64,000 bases of DNA from JBEBXQ01 sp040391535 (lineage in GTDB: Bacteria > Bacteroidota > Bacteroidia > Cytophagales > Spirosomataceae), in contig JBEBXQ010000002.1 in the NCBI GenBank assembly GCA_040391535.1, forward strand, positions 30,062 to 94,061, read 5' to 3'. Positions 28,439 to 37,344 of this stretch are shown here, in pieces. Each line of letters starts with the position of its first letter. The stretch's first letter is position 1. The notes beneath the pieces were generated by a model. It was not told the DNA's origin. It did not search any database and saw nothing but the letters and a program-made list of their open reading frames with translations. The translations under genes and the position numbers were made by a program.

Positions 28439-31099
28439 GTGTTTAATAAATTCAAGATAACTGCCGCACTGGCACTTTTACTGATTGCCGGCTATTTATA
28501 TACTAAATGGTCAGCCAGATCTGATATTGCCTGGAAGTATATCCCGGAAAGTGCCATTGCTGTTTTATCAAGCCATGTGCTGCAGGACAGCGTACTGCTG
28601 ACCCACGACAGCACCATTAATATCAAAGAACTACCTGTTATCAGCAGTGCAGTCAGGAATTTATCCGTACTTGACTGGTTTACACCAGTCAGCTCCGAAA
28701 TACGCAACTTTCTGAAAGAAAAGAATATTACGTATTCCTTCCATCATTATGCCGGAAATGAACTGGGTGTTGTCATGTATATTCCTATTCTGAACGAACA
28801 GGAAATCCACTGGCTGTCCAACCCGCGCAGGACAGATGTCAGGATTACATTTCATATATTTCAGGATCAGCGTATTACGGATATTAATGATCTCCGCTCC
28901 CGTCCCTTATATTCGTACATTATCAAAGATAATACACTGATTATCAGCAAGCACGGAAATCTTGTAGAAGAAGCGCTGCGGCAGGAATCACGAAAAGGCG
29001 GAATGCATGCAAACTTCTCTTACCTGGATAACAGTAAATACGATATCAATCTTTATATCAATAAAGAATCGTGGAATAGCTTTATCCCGTGGATATCGTC
29101 CAATCAGACCCTGGTAAACTGGCTGAAGCTTTATCCTGATTTTCAGGATTATCACATAGCTTCGGATGATGCGCAGAATTCACTTACAATCCGCTCAGAT
29201 GGCTCCGACATAGAAACGGAATATCTGACAGGATGGGTAAAAAAACAGACTCCGCTACCCTTTGAGGCGCACAGGTACATCTCCCAGCAAACCTCATTTC
29301 TGTACAGAGTTTCCTCTCAGAATCAGAAAACATTTAATAAAAACCTGACGCAGTGGCAGAAAGATCAAAAAAATGATTCATGGGAAAAAGTGCGCTATCA
29401 TATCGGTAAGCATAGCGACACACTTATGCAATCTGTCAATTCAGAAATATTTTTATGCCAGACTGAGGACAACAGCAGCATCAGGAATGCCCGGCTGGTC
29501 ATGGTAAAACTGGATAATTACAAGAAGCACCGGCAAGTACTGGAGCGGCTCGCAAGGCTTTCTGTTCCTGACTCTGAAATAGCGATGGATCAGTTTATGG
29601 GTTATGACCTGTTCTCTGTCAATATTCCTGAATTTCCGGCTTCTTTTCTTGGTAATTTCTTTAATGGTTTTCCCCGGTCTTATATCACCTATGTTGAGCC
29701 CTATCTGATTATCAGTAATAATTCACAGTCATTAAGAAACTACCTCATCGATTTTGAAAATCAGCTTACCTGGTCACAATCTCCGGAGTATGACAGCCTC
29801 TTAACGGATTCACGTGAATCAGCTCAGCTGCAGATGGTGATTAATCTGCGAAAGGCTACCCCGCATTTCAGGGGAGCCGTCAGAAACACATCTGATGAGA
29901 CTGAAATCATTATCTCAGGTTTACATACAGAACGTGGCAAAGGCTATCCGTTTTTCAGACTTATTCCCAAACGAAAAGCATCCGCACAGAATATTCTTAA
30001 CAAAACATTCCTGAATACCGATATTCACTGGCCGATGATATTTGACAAACAGCTGAAAGCACTGCAAAATCCGGTTGATGGTACTTCAGAACTTTTGCTA
30101 ACTGACAAGCACCACCTGCTGTTTAAAATTTCCAATGAGCAGAATGTAGCTCCGGCAGCCGTGGCACAGCTCGACGGCCCCATGGTCACTACGCCCTACA
30201 AAGCTGACTTTCTCAATATAGGACGGCAGCAACGCATATTGGCTACAGGCCGGTCTCTGTATATTATTGACGAAGATGAAAACGGAATCATCAATACCAT
30301 ACAAAGTCCGTCTCCGTCTGCAGCGATGATTACCGAACTATACATGATTGACGGCAGCAGTGAAAGCAGTAACGGCTTTATTATTAAAGATCAGCTGGAA
30401 AATCTGTATCTGCTGGATAAACCGGGAAAACCGGCACGCCGCATCAACCGAAGTATTCCGTTTGATAAAATTCTGACACCGGTAGAATCCATTCATTTGC
30501 CGGGAAGACGCTATTTTATTGCTACACAACCGAAAGGGAAAGTATATCTGATCCGCGAAAACGGCATTGTGGTAAATGGCTTTCCCGCCGATCTGCTGTC
30601 CAGAACAGAGAGTTCGTTTACCTGGACATACAATCCGGTGAATGCTCAGCCTCTGCTCGTTGGTATCAATCCGATGGGTGAGCTGATGCACATTAATCTT
30701 AACGGAGAAAAACTGTTCCGGAAACAACTTTTCCGGGCACAGGCCAGTAATCGTTTCAAGACACTCTTTGATGCCAACTCGCTGGATTGGCTGATCGTAA
30801 GGTCTGCCGGCAACCGGATCGCCATTCTGGATAAAGAAGGGAATGAGTTATTTGAAATCGTGAATGTCCGTCCTGATTCAGAAGTACATTACCATTTTTT
30901 TGGTGTCGACAACCGCTTTATTTCTGTCAGGTCAGGAGGATATACCACACTGTTTGATCTCAATGGCCGTCAGCTGGGAGACCAGCCTATCCCTTCTGAT
31001 CAGCCTGTAACCCTGACTTATCAGGCTTCGTATAACAAGTTGCTGATTTATAGTCAGACCAGGGACAAAATTCAAACCTGGTCAATTAAGCTTAGGTAA
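28439..31099 (+). CDS. Large membrane-anchored protein of unknown function
   Basis: No family is recognised with confidence. The 886-residue product has one N-terminal membrane helix (TAALALLLIAGYLYTKW), so most of it is probably periplasmic. Residues 30 to about 540 resemble the loose DUF3352 pattern (a PESAIAVLSS start and repeated mixed alpha/beta units). The last 340 residues read as short beta repeats, like a propeller (for example IDEDENGIINTI and LIRENGIVVNGFPADL). The start codon is GTG, 6 bases after the GT2 stop. The next gene is 3 bases downstream. Confidence 0.7.
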   Translation: MFNKFKITAALALLLIAGYLYTKWSARSDIAWKYIPESAIAVLSSHVLQDSVLLTHDSTINIKELPVISSAVRNLSVLDWFTPVSSEIRNFLKEKNITYSFHHYAGNELGVVMYIPILNEQEIHWLSNPRRTDVRITFHIFQDQRITDINDLRSRPLYSYIIKDNTLIISKHGNLVEEALRQESRKGGMHANFSYLDNSKYDINLYINKESWNSFIPWISSNQTLVNWLKLYPDFQDYHIASDDAQNSLTIRSDGSDIETEYLTGWVKKQTPLPFEAHRYISQQTSFLYRVSSQNQKTFNKNLTQWQKDQKNDSWEKVRYHIGKHSDTLMQSVNSEIFLCQTEDNSSIRNARLVMVKLDNYKKHRQVLERLARLSVPDSEIAMDQFMGYDLFSVNIPEFPASFLGNFFNGFPRSYITYVEPYLIISNNSQSLRNYLIDFENQLTWSQSPEYDSLLTDSRESAQLQMVINLRKATPHFRGAVRNTSDETEIIISGLHTERGKGYPFFRLIPKRKASAQNILNKTFLNTDIHWPMIFDKQLKALQNPVDGTSELLLTDKHHLLFKISNEQNVAPAAVAQLDGPMVTTPYKADFLNIGRQQRILATGRSLYIIDEDENGIINTIQSPSPSAAMITELYMIDGSSESSNGFIIKDQLENLYLLDKPGKPARRINRSIPFDKILTPVESIHLPGRRYFIATQPKGKVYLIRENGIVVNGFPADLLSRTESSFTWTYNPVNAQPLLVGINPMGELMHINLNGEKLFRKQLFRAQASNRFKTLFDANSLDWLIVRSAGNRIAILDKEGNELFEIVNVRPDSEVHYHFFGVDNRFISVRSGGYTTLFDLNGRQLGDQPIPSDQPVTLTYQASYNKLLIYSQTRDKIQTWSIKLR

Positions 31100-31102
31100 T
31101 CA

Positions 31103-32128
31103 ATGAAATTAATCCGTTACGTATTCATCCTGTTTTTTTCGCTGATCTGGGTTGCAGGCTGCAGTCCTGACCTGTTATCCTTTCTTTACAGGAATCAATG
31201 GATACCCGATGATTACAAATTCGGAGATTTATACCGTTTGTCCAATCTGGAAACATTTAAGGAACCTCAACAGGGCTGCTCTCCCCCGGCATTACCTGAA
31301 AAACCCGGTTCGTTGCACAAAAAGATACATCTTTATCTGATAGGTGACAGCTTTGCAGAACCGCAAAGACTGGGTAGCGATGATTTTATAGCGGACAAAT
31401 ACCAGTATGTACACTGGAATCAGGTTATGCATATCCATCCTGACACCACAGCAGTGAATATCCTGGTAATTGAGTCTGTAGAGCGGCATCTGCGCGAACA
31501 CCTGGCCACTCCGGTTGCTAACCTGGTCAGGGATACGGCTACCTTTTTTCCGGTACCTGGAAAACCACGCCTTATGGCCAGGGTTGATCAGGCATTTGCC
31601 AGTGATAAGACAGAAGAACGTCTGACAACTATTCTGTTTGAGTATGCGCCTGCTTTGGCACTGAAAGAAATGAAAGCGGCTTTCAACTGGTATTTTTTTG
31701 ACAGGGTCAGTGATAAGGTTTCTGTGAATGCCGAAAGGGATGCCATTGTTTATTATCTGGATACCGACTCCACATTGACTACGTCTTCGTTTAACCCGGT
31801 AGAAGATGATGAAATTGCGCTGATGGTAAAGAATCTGAATCAGACGGCTGCGCAATGGAAGGAAGCCGGGTTTGACGATGTATTCCTTTCTGTTATACCC
31901 AATAAAACAACCGTGCTGATGCCTGAATACGGCCATTATAATGAGCTTATTCAGCGCGTTCAGGAACACCCTGATCTGCAGGTCGATTATATTGATATTC
32001 TACAGGATTTCAGGAAAATGGGGGCATCTTCCTACCTGAAAGGGGACTCTCACTGGACCTGTGAAGGCCAGCATAAGTGGCTGATGAAGGTCAATCAGAA
32101 AATGATCAGTTCTCTTCAGATCCAATAA
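31103..32128 (+). CDS. Lipoprotein with SGNH/AlgX-like motifs
   Basis: This 341-residue protein begins with a lipoprotein signal (lipobox VAGC, Cys about residue 20). It shows LYLIGDSFAEP (block I-like GDS, about residue 77) and, near the C-terminus, KGDSHWTCEGQHKW, which fits the Asp-x-His-Trp block V of AlgJ/AlgX-type SGNH enzymes. Such proteins acetylate exopolysaccharides. The motif assignment is mine and would need a structure model. The 3' end overlaps the convergent MFS gene by 23 bases. Confidence 0.68.
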   Translation: MKLIRYVFILFFSLIWVAGCSPDLLSFLYRNQWIPDDYKFGDLYRLSNLETFKEPQQGCSPPALPEKPGSLHKKIHLYLIGDSFAEPQRLGSDDFIADKYQYVHWNQVMHIHPDTTAVNILVIESVERHLREHLATPVANLVRDTATFFPVPGKPRLMARVDQAFASDKTEERLTTILFEYAPALALKEMKAAFNWYFFDRVSDKVSVNAERDAIVYYLDTDSTLTTSSFNPVEDDEIALMVKNLNQTAAQWKEAGFDDVFLSVIPNKTTVLMPEYGHYNELIQRVQEHPDLQVDYIDILQDFRKMGASSYLKGDSHWTCEGQHKWLMKVNQKMISSLQIQ

Positions 32129-33332
32129 CTGCCGGAGGAACAGGCTGTTTACGGATCAGCCAGTAACTGAAAGAAACCACCAGCAGCAAAATTCCTGCGA
32201 CACCCAGTGCCACAGGTAAACTGGTCCGGAAAGCTACAAACCCTAAGAATGCAGGCCCGATCAGCTGTCCGGCATATCCGATCGTTGTAATGGCCGGAAG
32301 CGACCTGGAAGAAGGAATACCGTCGATTTCTGCTCCTCTGGAAAATAATACAGGAATTACATTGGCAACACCCAGGCCCAGTAAAGTAAACCCGGCCAGA
32401 GAAGTAAACAGCCATGGTGTGCAAACAGCCAGAAAAAACCCGCATGCCCCCAGAAAAGCCCCTACCATCACGATCTTCTCCGGATGAAATTTCTCAATAA
32501 GCTTATCTCCGGTTAATCGCATCACGGCCATCGCTACAGAAAAAAATGCAAATCCTGATCCGGCCATTTCTACTGAAATATGACGTTCTTCTCTCAGAAA
32601 CAACGCCCCCCAGTCAAGTACAGCACCTTCAGCCAGGAACAGAATAAAGCACATTGCACCAAAAAAAAGCACTTCTTTATGAAGCCATACATTCACCTTG
32701 CTGTCACCTGACAGGTTCGCGGCTTTCTTGGTTTTCTCTTCCAGTTTTTGTTCATCGGCATAGGAAAGCAATCTTTGGTACTGCAATGCAGAAATAAGCA
32801 TCAGCAGACATCCTACACAAACGGAAGACCATAATTCACTTAATCCGGTTTTGATCAGAAAACCCAGACCCAGGGCTCCAATTAGTCCACCTACACTGAA
32901 CATACCGTGAAAAGACGACATAATATGTTTTCCGTGGAGTTTTTGTACAGCCAGCGCATGCGCATTCATGGACACATCTATGGTGCCAATACCTGCACCA
33001 AAAATAAACAAGGCAACAGCCATTGCAGGTATCGAATTGACTATAATAAGACTGGGCAACGTCACCCCCAGCACCAGAGCGGCTGTCAGCATTACTTTTC
33101 TGCACCCAAACTGCCGGATAAAGAAACCTGTCAGGGGCATGGTCAGAATAGCTCCTACCCCCAAAAACAATAACAGAGCCCCTAGTTCAGCGTCATTCAG
33201 ATGAAGCCGGTCTTTGGCATAAGGTACCATGGGTGCCCAGCTGGCGAGCGCAATACCACATATTAAAAAAATAAGCAAAGTACCCCGGCGGGCCCCTGAA
33301 ACCTGGCGGCCTGTTTTGATATTCTCAGTCAC
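32106..33332 (-). CDS. MFS transporter
   Basis: This 408-residue protein has twelve predicted helices. The first MFS half shows MVPYAKDRLHLNDAELGALL, and the second half LTGDKLIEKF. The sequence resembles the sugar/drug MFS group often annotated as YbjJ- or FucP-like, and FGAGIGTIDVSMNAHAL is characteristic of that group. The substrate is unknown. Its stop overlaps the end of the SGNH lipoprotein gene. I see no dedicated terminator. Confidence 0.85.
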   Translation of the reverse strand: MTENIKTGRQVSGARRGTLLIFLICGIALASWAPMVPYAKDRLHLNDAELGALLLFLGVGAILTMPLTGFFIRQFGCRKVMLTAALVLGVTLPSLIIVNSIPAMAVALFIFGAGIGTIDVSMNAHALAVQKLHGKHIMSSFHGMFSVGGLIGALGLGFLIKTGLSELWSSVCVGCLLMLISALQYQRLLSYADEQKLEEKTKKAANLSGDSKVNVWLHKEVLFFGAMCFILFLAEGAVLDWGALFLREERHISVEMAGSGFAFFSVAMAVMRLTGDKLIEKFHPEKIVMVGAFLGACGFFLAVCTPWLFTSLAGFTLLGLGVANVIPVLFSRGAEIDGIPSSRSLPAITTIGYAGQLIGPAFLGFVAFRTSLPVALGVAGILLLVVSFSYWLIRKQPVPPAVIGSEEN

Positions 33333-33672
33333 TGGATTGTTAAATAAATGATAATAGCATATGACTCCGCAGTAACGAAATCATTCTGCTGCGATATTAG
33401 GTACTTTTTTCCCGTCTAAAAAAATATTGCCTGATATTTATTGAAACAGGATATTCTCCGCCATGCTATAGAAGTACTTAAAAATCAGAATCGACTACTT
33501 TCATATTAATGATATACTGCAATTGCGGAAGCCGGAGATACTGATACAGTCATGAATCAGGTCAGATAGGGTTATCAGGCATCGATGGCCGGATAATCCT
33601 TTAAGTTTCTCTAAAGTAAACGTCAATCCATCTTTTTCAGCTAATTTTGAAGATAGTTATCATTCACCAGTT
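33333..33672. other. 340-bp intergenic region between MFS and helicase genes
   Basis: This is the divergent promoter region for the MFS transporter (minus) and the DEAD-box helicase (plus). A -7 element for the helicase is at 33642-33649. The rest is AT-rich and I see no gene, repeat or strong hairpin in it. Confidence 0.4.
33642..33649 (+). promoter_or_regulatory. -7 promoter element of the DEAD-box helicase gene
   Basis: TAATTTTG fits TAnnTTTG and lies 23 bases upstream of the helicase ATG. This implies a very short leader. No clear TTG is found at -33. Confidence 0.5.
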
Positions 33673-34905
33673 ATGAAATTTGAAGAATACCGGATTTCTC
33701 CGGAAATCAAACGCAATCTTGCAGGTCTGGACTTTAAACGTCCTACAGATATTCAGTATAAAGCTATTCCCAATATTCTGAAAGGAGAAGATGTACTGGC
33801 TATAGCTCAGACCGGCACGGGTAAAACTGCGGCCTTTGCTATTCCCATCACCAATCTGCTGATAGAACGTAAGCGGAAAAGCAGAGTAGAAGGAATCCGT
33901 TGCCTGGTCATGGTACCCACCCGAGAGCTGGCTGCGCAGATTGCTGTGGTATTCAGTCAGGTAAGCCGGGGAACGGGTATTGATATCCTTTCGCTGACAG
34001 GCGGTGTGGACCAGGACCCGCAGATCAGTAAGCTGCAAAAGGGCGTGGATGTACTGATTGCAACACCAGGACGGGTATTTGATCTTCACAGTCAGGGGCA
34101 TCTGTTACTTAACCGCATTGAAATTCTGGTTCTGGATGAAGCGGACCATATGCTGGATCTGGGCTTTATCAAAGATATCCGGGATTTGACAGAACGTCTT
34201 CCCAGGTCAAGGCAAACCCTCTTTTTCTCCGCGACGATCAACGAAGAAATTAAGAAACTGGCTTATTCCCTTGTCAGAAATGCCATCAGAATACAGATCT
34301 CACCTGATAATAAAGTTTCCAGAAACATTACCCATTCCATAGCTTTCATAGAAATGGACGATAAACGCTTTTTTCTGGAGCGCATAGTACGTGAAAACCC
34401 GGAAGCAAAAATACTGGCTTTTGTCCGCACAAAAGTCCGGGCGGAAAGGGTTTGTAAAGCATTGGAACGAATGGAAATAGAAAGTCTGTTCATTCATGGT
34501 GGCATGGAACAGGCAGACCGGAACAAAACGATGTCAGATTTCCGGAAAGGTGCCATTAAGGTGTTAATCGCCACCGATGTGAGCGCCCGTGGTATTGATA
34601 TACCCCATGTAGATATCGTCGTCAATTTCGATTTGCCGGAACAGCCCGAAAACTATGTACACCGCGTGGGAAGAACCGGCCGTGGTACCCAAAAGGGAAA
34701 AGCAATAGCCTTCTGCAGTAAGGAAGAAAAGGAACTGCTCAATGCCATTGAGGAATACCTGGGACACCCTGTTACAAGGATTGATATAGACAAGCATACT
34801 TACAGTGAAACCGTTGACCTTACAATGGACACTCATTTCGATATGAATGAACTGAAGAAAGAAATGGAAACCTTCGAGAATACGAAAAAGAAGAAGAAAA
34901 AATAA
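33673..34905 (+). CDS. DEAD-box RNA helicase (RhlE-like)
   Basis: The 410-residue protein contains the full set of helicase motifs: Q motif (RPTDIQYKAIP), Walker A AQTGTGKT with K51, VLDEADHMLDLGF, FSATI, ARGIDIPHVD and HRVGRTGR. The C-terminus is a short lysine-rich tail (KKKKKK), typical of RhlE-type proteins that unwind structured RNA in the cytoplasm, often in the cold. It has its own promoter and a bidirectional terminator. Confidence 0.92.
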   Translation: MKFEEYRISPEIKRNLAGLDFKRPTDIQYKAIPNILKGEDVLAIAQTGTGKTAAFAIPITNLLIERKRKSRVEGIRCLVMVPTRELAAQIAVVFSQVSRGTGIDILSLTGGVDQDPQISKLQKGVDVLIATPGRVFDLHSQGHLLLNRIEILVLDEADHMLDLGFIKDIRDLTERLPRSRQTLFFSATINEEIKKLAYSLVRNAIRIQISPDNKVSRNITHSIAFIEMDDKRFFLERIVRENPEAKILAFVRTKVRAERVCKALERMEIESLFIHGGMEQADRNKTMSDFRKGAIKVLIATDVSARGIDIPHVDIVVNFDLPEQPENYVHRVGRTGRGTQKGKAIAFCSKEEKELLNAIEEYLGHPVTRIDIDKHTYSETVDLTMDTHFDMNELKKEMETFENTKKKKKK

Positions 34906-34942
34906 AACTGAAAAACCTCTCTTTATACAGAAACGAAGTTGC

Positions 34943-34983
34943 AAAAAAAGCGACAGGAGAAAATGGTTACCTCCTGTCGCTTT
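34943..34983. terminator. Bidirectional terminator between helicase and dps
   Basis: A 13-bp stem (AAAGCGACAGGAG/CTCCTGTCGCTTT, 34947-34959 and 34971-34983) has an 11-base loop. On the minus strand it is followed by a T tract (A run at 34943-34949). It serves the convergent dps gene and probably the helicase gene too. Confidence 0.85.
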
Positions 34984-35004
34984 CCAATACCGGTTATCCG
35001 GCTG

Positions 35005-35475
35005 TTATCTTACATAACTTCTGAGAATCCAGGCCGTTTTTTCGTGAAACTGCATCAGTCCGTTGACAAAATCACTACTGCCGGCATCGGCATACTTCTC
35101 GCTGAAATCACTTTCCATCCTGCGTAAATCTCCTATAATGGTTTCATGATATTTCAAAAGTATATGCACCTGATCACGGGTTTCTGTGGGGGTTTCTATC
35201 TCTTCCAGCTTACTCATCTTCACCAATTCCCTTAACCGGCCCTCCGCATAATGTCCTATGATTCTGATCCGTTCAGCGATTTCGTCTATTTTTTCTGCGA
35301 GCTGACTGTACTGTTCTTCATAAAGCTTATGAAACTCCATAAAACTACTGCCCTCCACATTCCAGTGGAAACTGCGCGTTCTGTTATAAAGGATATGTTC
35401 ATCAGCCAGTAACTGGTTCAACGCATCAGCAACGTTCTTCCTGTTTTCTTCGGAAATTCCAATATTTATGATCAT
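35005..35475 (-). CDS. dps: Dps family DNA-protecting ferritin
   Basis: The 156-residue protein has the Dps ferroxidase signature: RSFHWNVEGSSFMEFHKLYE with H37 and H49, and EKIDEIAERI about 12 residues on. Dps oxidises Fe2+ with peroxide and stores it in a 12-mer shell, protecting DNA. There is no lysine-rich N-terminal tail, so direct DNA binding is less certain. It is monocistronic, with its own canonical promoter. Confidence 0.92.
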   Translation of the reverse strand: MIINIGISEENRKNVADALNQLLADEHILYNRTRSFHWNVEGSSFMEFHKLYEEQYSQLAEKIDEIAERIRIIGHYAEGRLRELVKMSKLEEIETPTETRDQVHILLKYHETIIGDLRRMESDFSEKYADAGSSDFVNGLMQFHEKTAWILRSYVR

Positions 35476-35494
35476 TGCGGTCTGGTTTAAGGTG

Positions 35495-35524
35495 AAAAAC
35501 TAGCGTAATAATTCTAATAAACAA
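35495..35524 (-). promoter_or_regulatory. Promoter of dps
   Basis: On the minus strand TTG (35522-35524) and TAGTTTTT (35495-35502) are separated by 19 bases. The -7 deviates from TAnnTTTG by one base. The start codon is 20 bases downstream. Confidence 0.55.
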
Positions 35525-35553
35525 CAAAAAAACCACAATAAAAAATCAAAATT

Positions 35554-37209
35554 TTACTTCTTTTCCCTAATCGCCTTAAATTCAGAACCTTCTTTCCACT
35601 GAGGGAAAATATCACTGTTACTCAGGTGATATCCCACATCAAAAAACAATCTCATATTATCTATAATACCCGAAATATCCCATGTTTCAGCGTCATACTC
35701 ATCAAACGGGGCATGATAACCTCTTTGCCCGTAAGCTTTTCCTCTTTCGGCATAAGTAGCGGCATCTGTATCAATAGGTTCATCTCCCCCACCGGCATAT
35801 AAAGCAGGAATACCGACTTTGGCAAAATTGAAATGATCCGATCTGAAATAAGTACCGGTCGATTGATTCGCCATTCCTTTGGTATACCTTCCCTGGCGTT
35901 GCGCTGCCGCTTCAAGGTGTTCATCCATTTCAGACTGCCCCAGGCCAACCACGATAATATCTTTGGTTCTTCCGAAAGGGCTCATCGCATCCATATTAAT
36001 ATTTGCTACCGTTTTTTTCACAGGGAAAACCGGGTGTTTCGCATAAAACTCAGAACCTAACAAACCCTGCTCTTCCGCAGTGACCGCTAAAAACATGACC
36101 GACCTTGACGGTTTCCGGCCAGCTGCTGTAAACGCTTTCGCGATTTCAATAAGGGCTGCAGTGCCTGTAGCATTATCCACGGCACCGTTATAAACCGAAT
36201 CTCCTTCGATAGCTTCACCGATCCCTAAATGATCCCAGTGAGCGGTATAGATAATCACTTCATCTTTGCGATCCGTCCCCGGCCATAAGGCCATTACATT
36301 ATTGGAAACCGATTTACGCAGATCATTTTTAAAGCTGACTGAAGCTTTCAAAGGTAGTGCTACAGGTTTGAAACCCGGTTTCTTTGCTGCTGCAATCAGA
36401 TCTTCTTTCGTACCGGCAGCCTTAAATAACCGGGCAGCCGCTTCGCCTGTCAGCCAGCCTTCAAGATCCGGAGAGCCCATGTTATTGTCTTCTGACTGCA
36501 GATACAGCTTTGATTTGCCCCAGCTGCTTCTTACCACATTCCAGCCATAACCGGCAGGAGCCTGTTCATGAATCAGCAAAACAGCCGCCGCTCCCTGACG
36601 GGCTGCCTCTTCAAACTTATACGTCCAACGGCCATAATAGGTCATGTTTTTCGCTCTGAACAAAGTACTATCCGAAAATCCGGGATCATTGGCTATTGCT
36701 ATAACGGTTTTCCCTTTTACGTCAATACCCGCATAATCATTCCAGTCATATTCCGGTGCCACAATACCGTGACCCACAAAAACAATCTCTGATCCTTTTA
36801 AGGCTGCCAGTTCAGTCACCTTACGGGTTCCGCCCACAAAGTCATCAAGATATTTCAAAGCTAAAGTACCACCATTGCCGGTGATCTCGAGGTTCCCCTG
36901 TGGTTTTGATTCTATCTCCACCAACGGCACCTCCTGAAAGTAGCTGTCACCGTTACCCGGTTCCAGACCCAGCTTCTCAAATTCCTGCTTTAAGTACCGG
37001 ATGGTTTTATCTTCACCGGGAGAAAACGGCTTACGGCCTTCCAAAGAATCATGCGCCAATATGGCCACGTGTTTTGAAAAATCAGTTCCGTCAATCACTT
37101 TTACCAATTCTTCTGCAGAAGGGACTTCTTTGTTTGCTGACTCCTGGCAACTCCAGGAAAAAAGCCCGGCTACAGTTACCGCACCGAGCAGCATTATCTT
37201 TTTATTCAT
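35554..37209 (-). CDS. M28 family metallopeptidase lipoprotein
   Basis: This protein of about 551 residues starts with a lipoprotein signal (lipobox FSWSC, Cys about residue 21). A PA-like inserted domain spans roughly residues 130-290. The co-catalytic zinc ligands of M28 aminopeptidases follow: TAHWDHLG, VDNATGTAAL, AVTAEEQGLLGSE, NMDAMSP and SDHFNFAKVGIPAL. It should release N-terminal residues from peptides outside the cytoplasm. The frame opens further upstream (37266), but MNKKIMLLG at 37209 begins a proper signal peptide. Confidence 0.9.
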   Translation of the reverse strand: MNKKIMLLGAVTVAGLFSWSCQESANKEVPSAEELVKVIDGTDFSKHVAILAHDSLEGRKPFSPGEDKTIRYLKQEFEKLGLEPGNGDSYFQEVPLVEIESKPQGNLEITGNGGTLALKYLDDFVGGTRKVTELAALKGSEIVFVGHGIVAPEYDWNDYAGIDVKGKTVIAIANDPGFSDSTLFRAKNMTYYGRWTYKFEEAARQGAAAVLLIHEQAPAGYGWNVVRSSWGKSKLYLQSEDNNMGSPDLEGWLTGEAAARLFKAAGTKEDLIAAAKKPGFKPVALPLKASVSFKNDLRKSVSNNVMALWPGTDRKDEVIIYTAHWDHLGIGEAIEGDSVYNGAVDNATGTAALIEIAKAFTAAGRKPSRSVMFLAVTAEEQGLLGSEFYAKHPVFPVKKTVANINMDAMSPFGRTKDIIVVGLGQSEMDEHLEAAAQRQGRYTKGMANQSTGTYFRSDHFNFAKVGIPALYAGGGDEPIDTDAATYAERGKAYGQRGYHAPFDEYDAETWDISGIIDNMRLFFDVGYHLSNSDIFPQWKEGSEFKAIREKK

Positions 37210-37344
37210 AGGTGTTAATTTTAAATAAGAAGCAAAATACGAACAATATTCTGTAAACCGAGGCAAGGATCTGAAACGAAGTTACGGAAGCACATGGCTT
37301 TCTTTCATCCACCATCTTCCGGCAGCACCCGAATTCCCTGTTTA

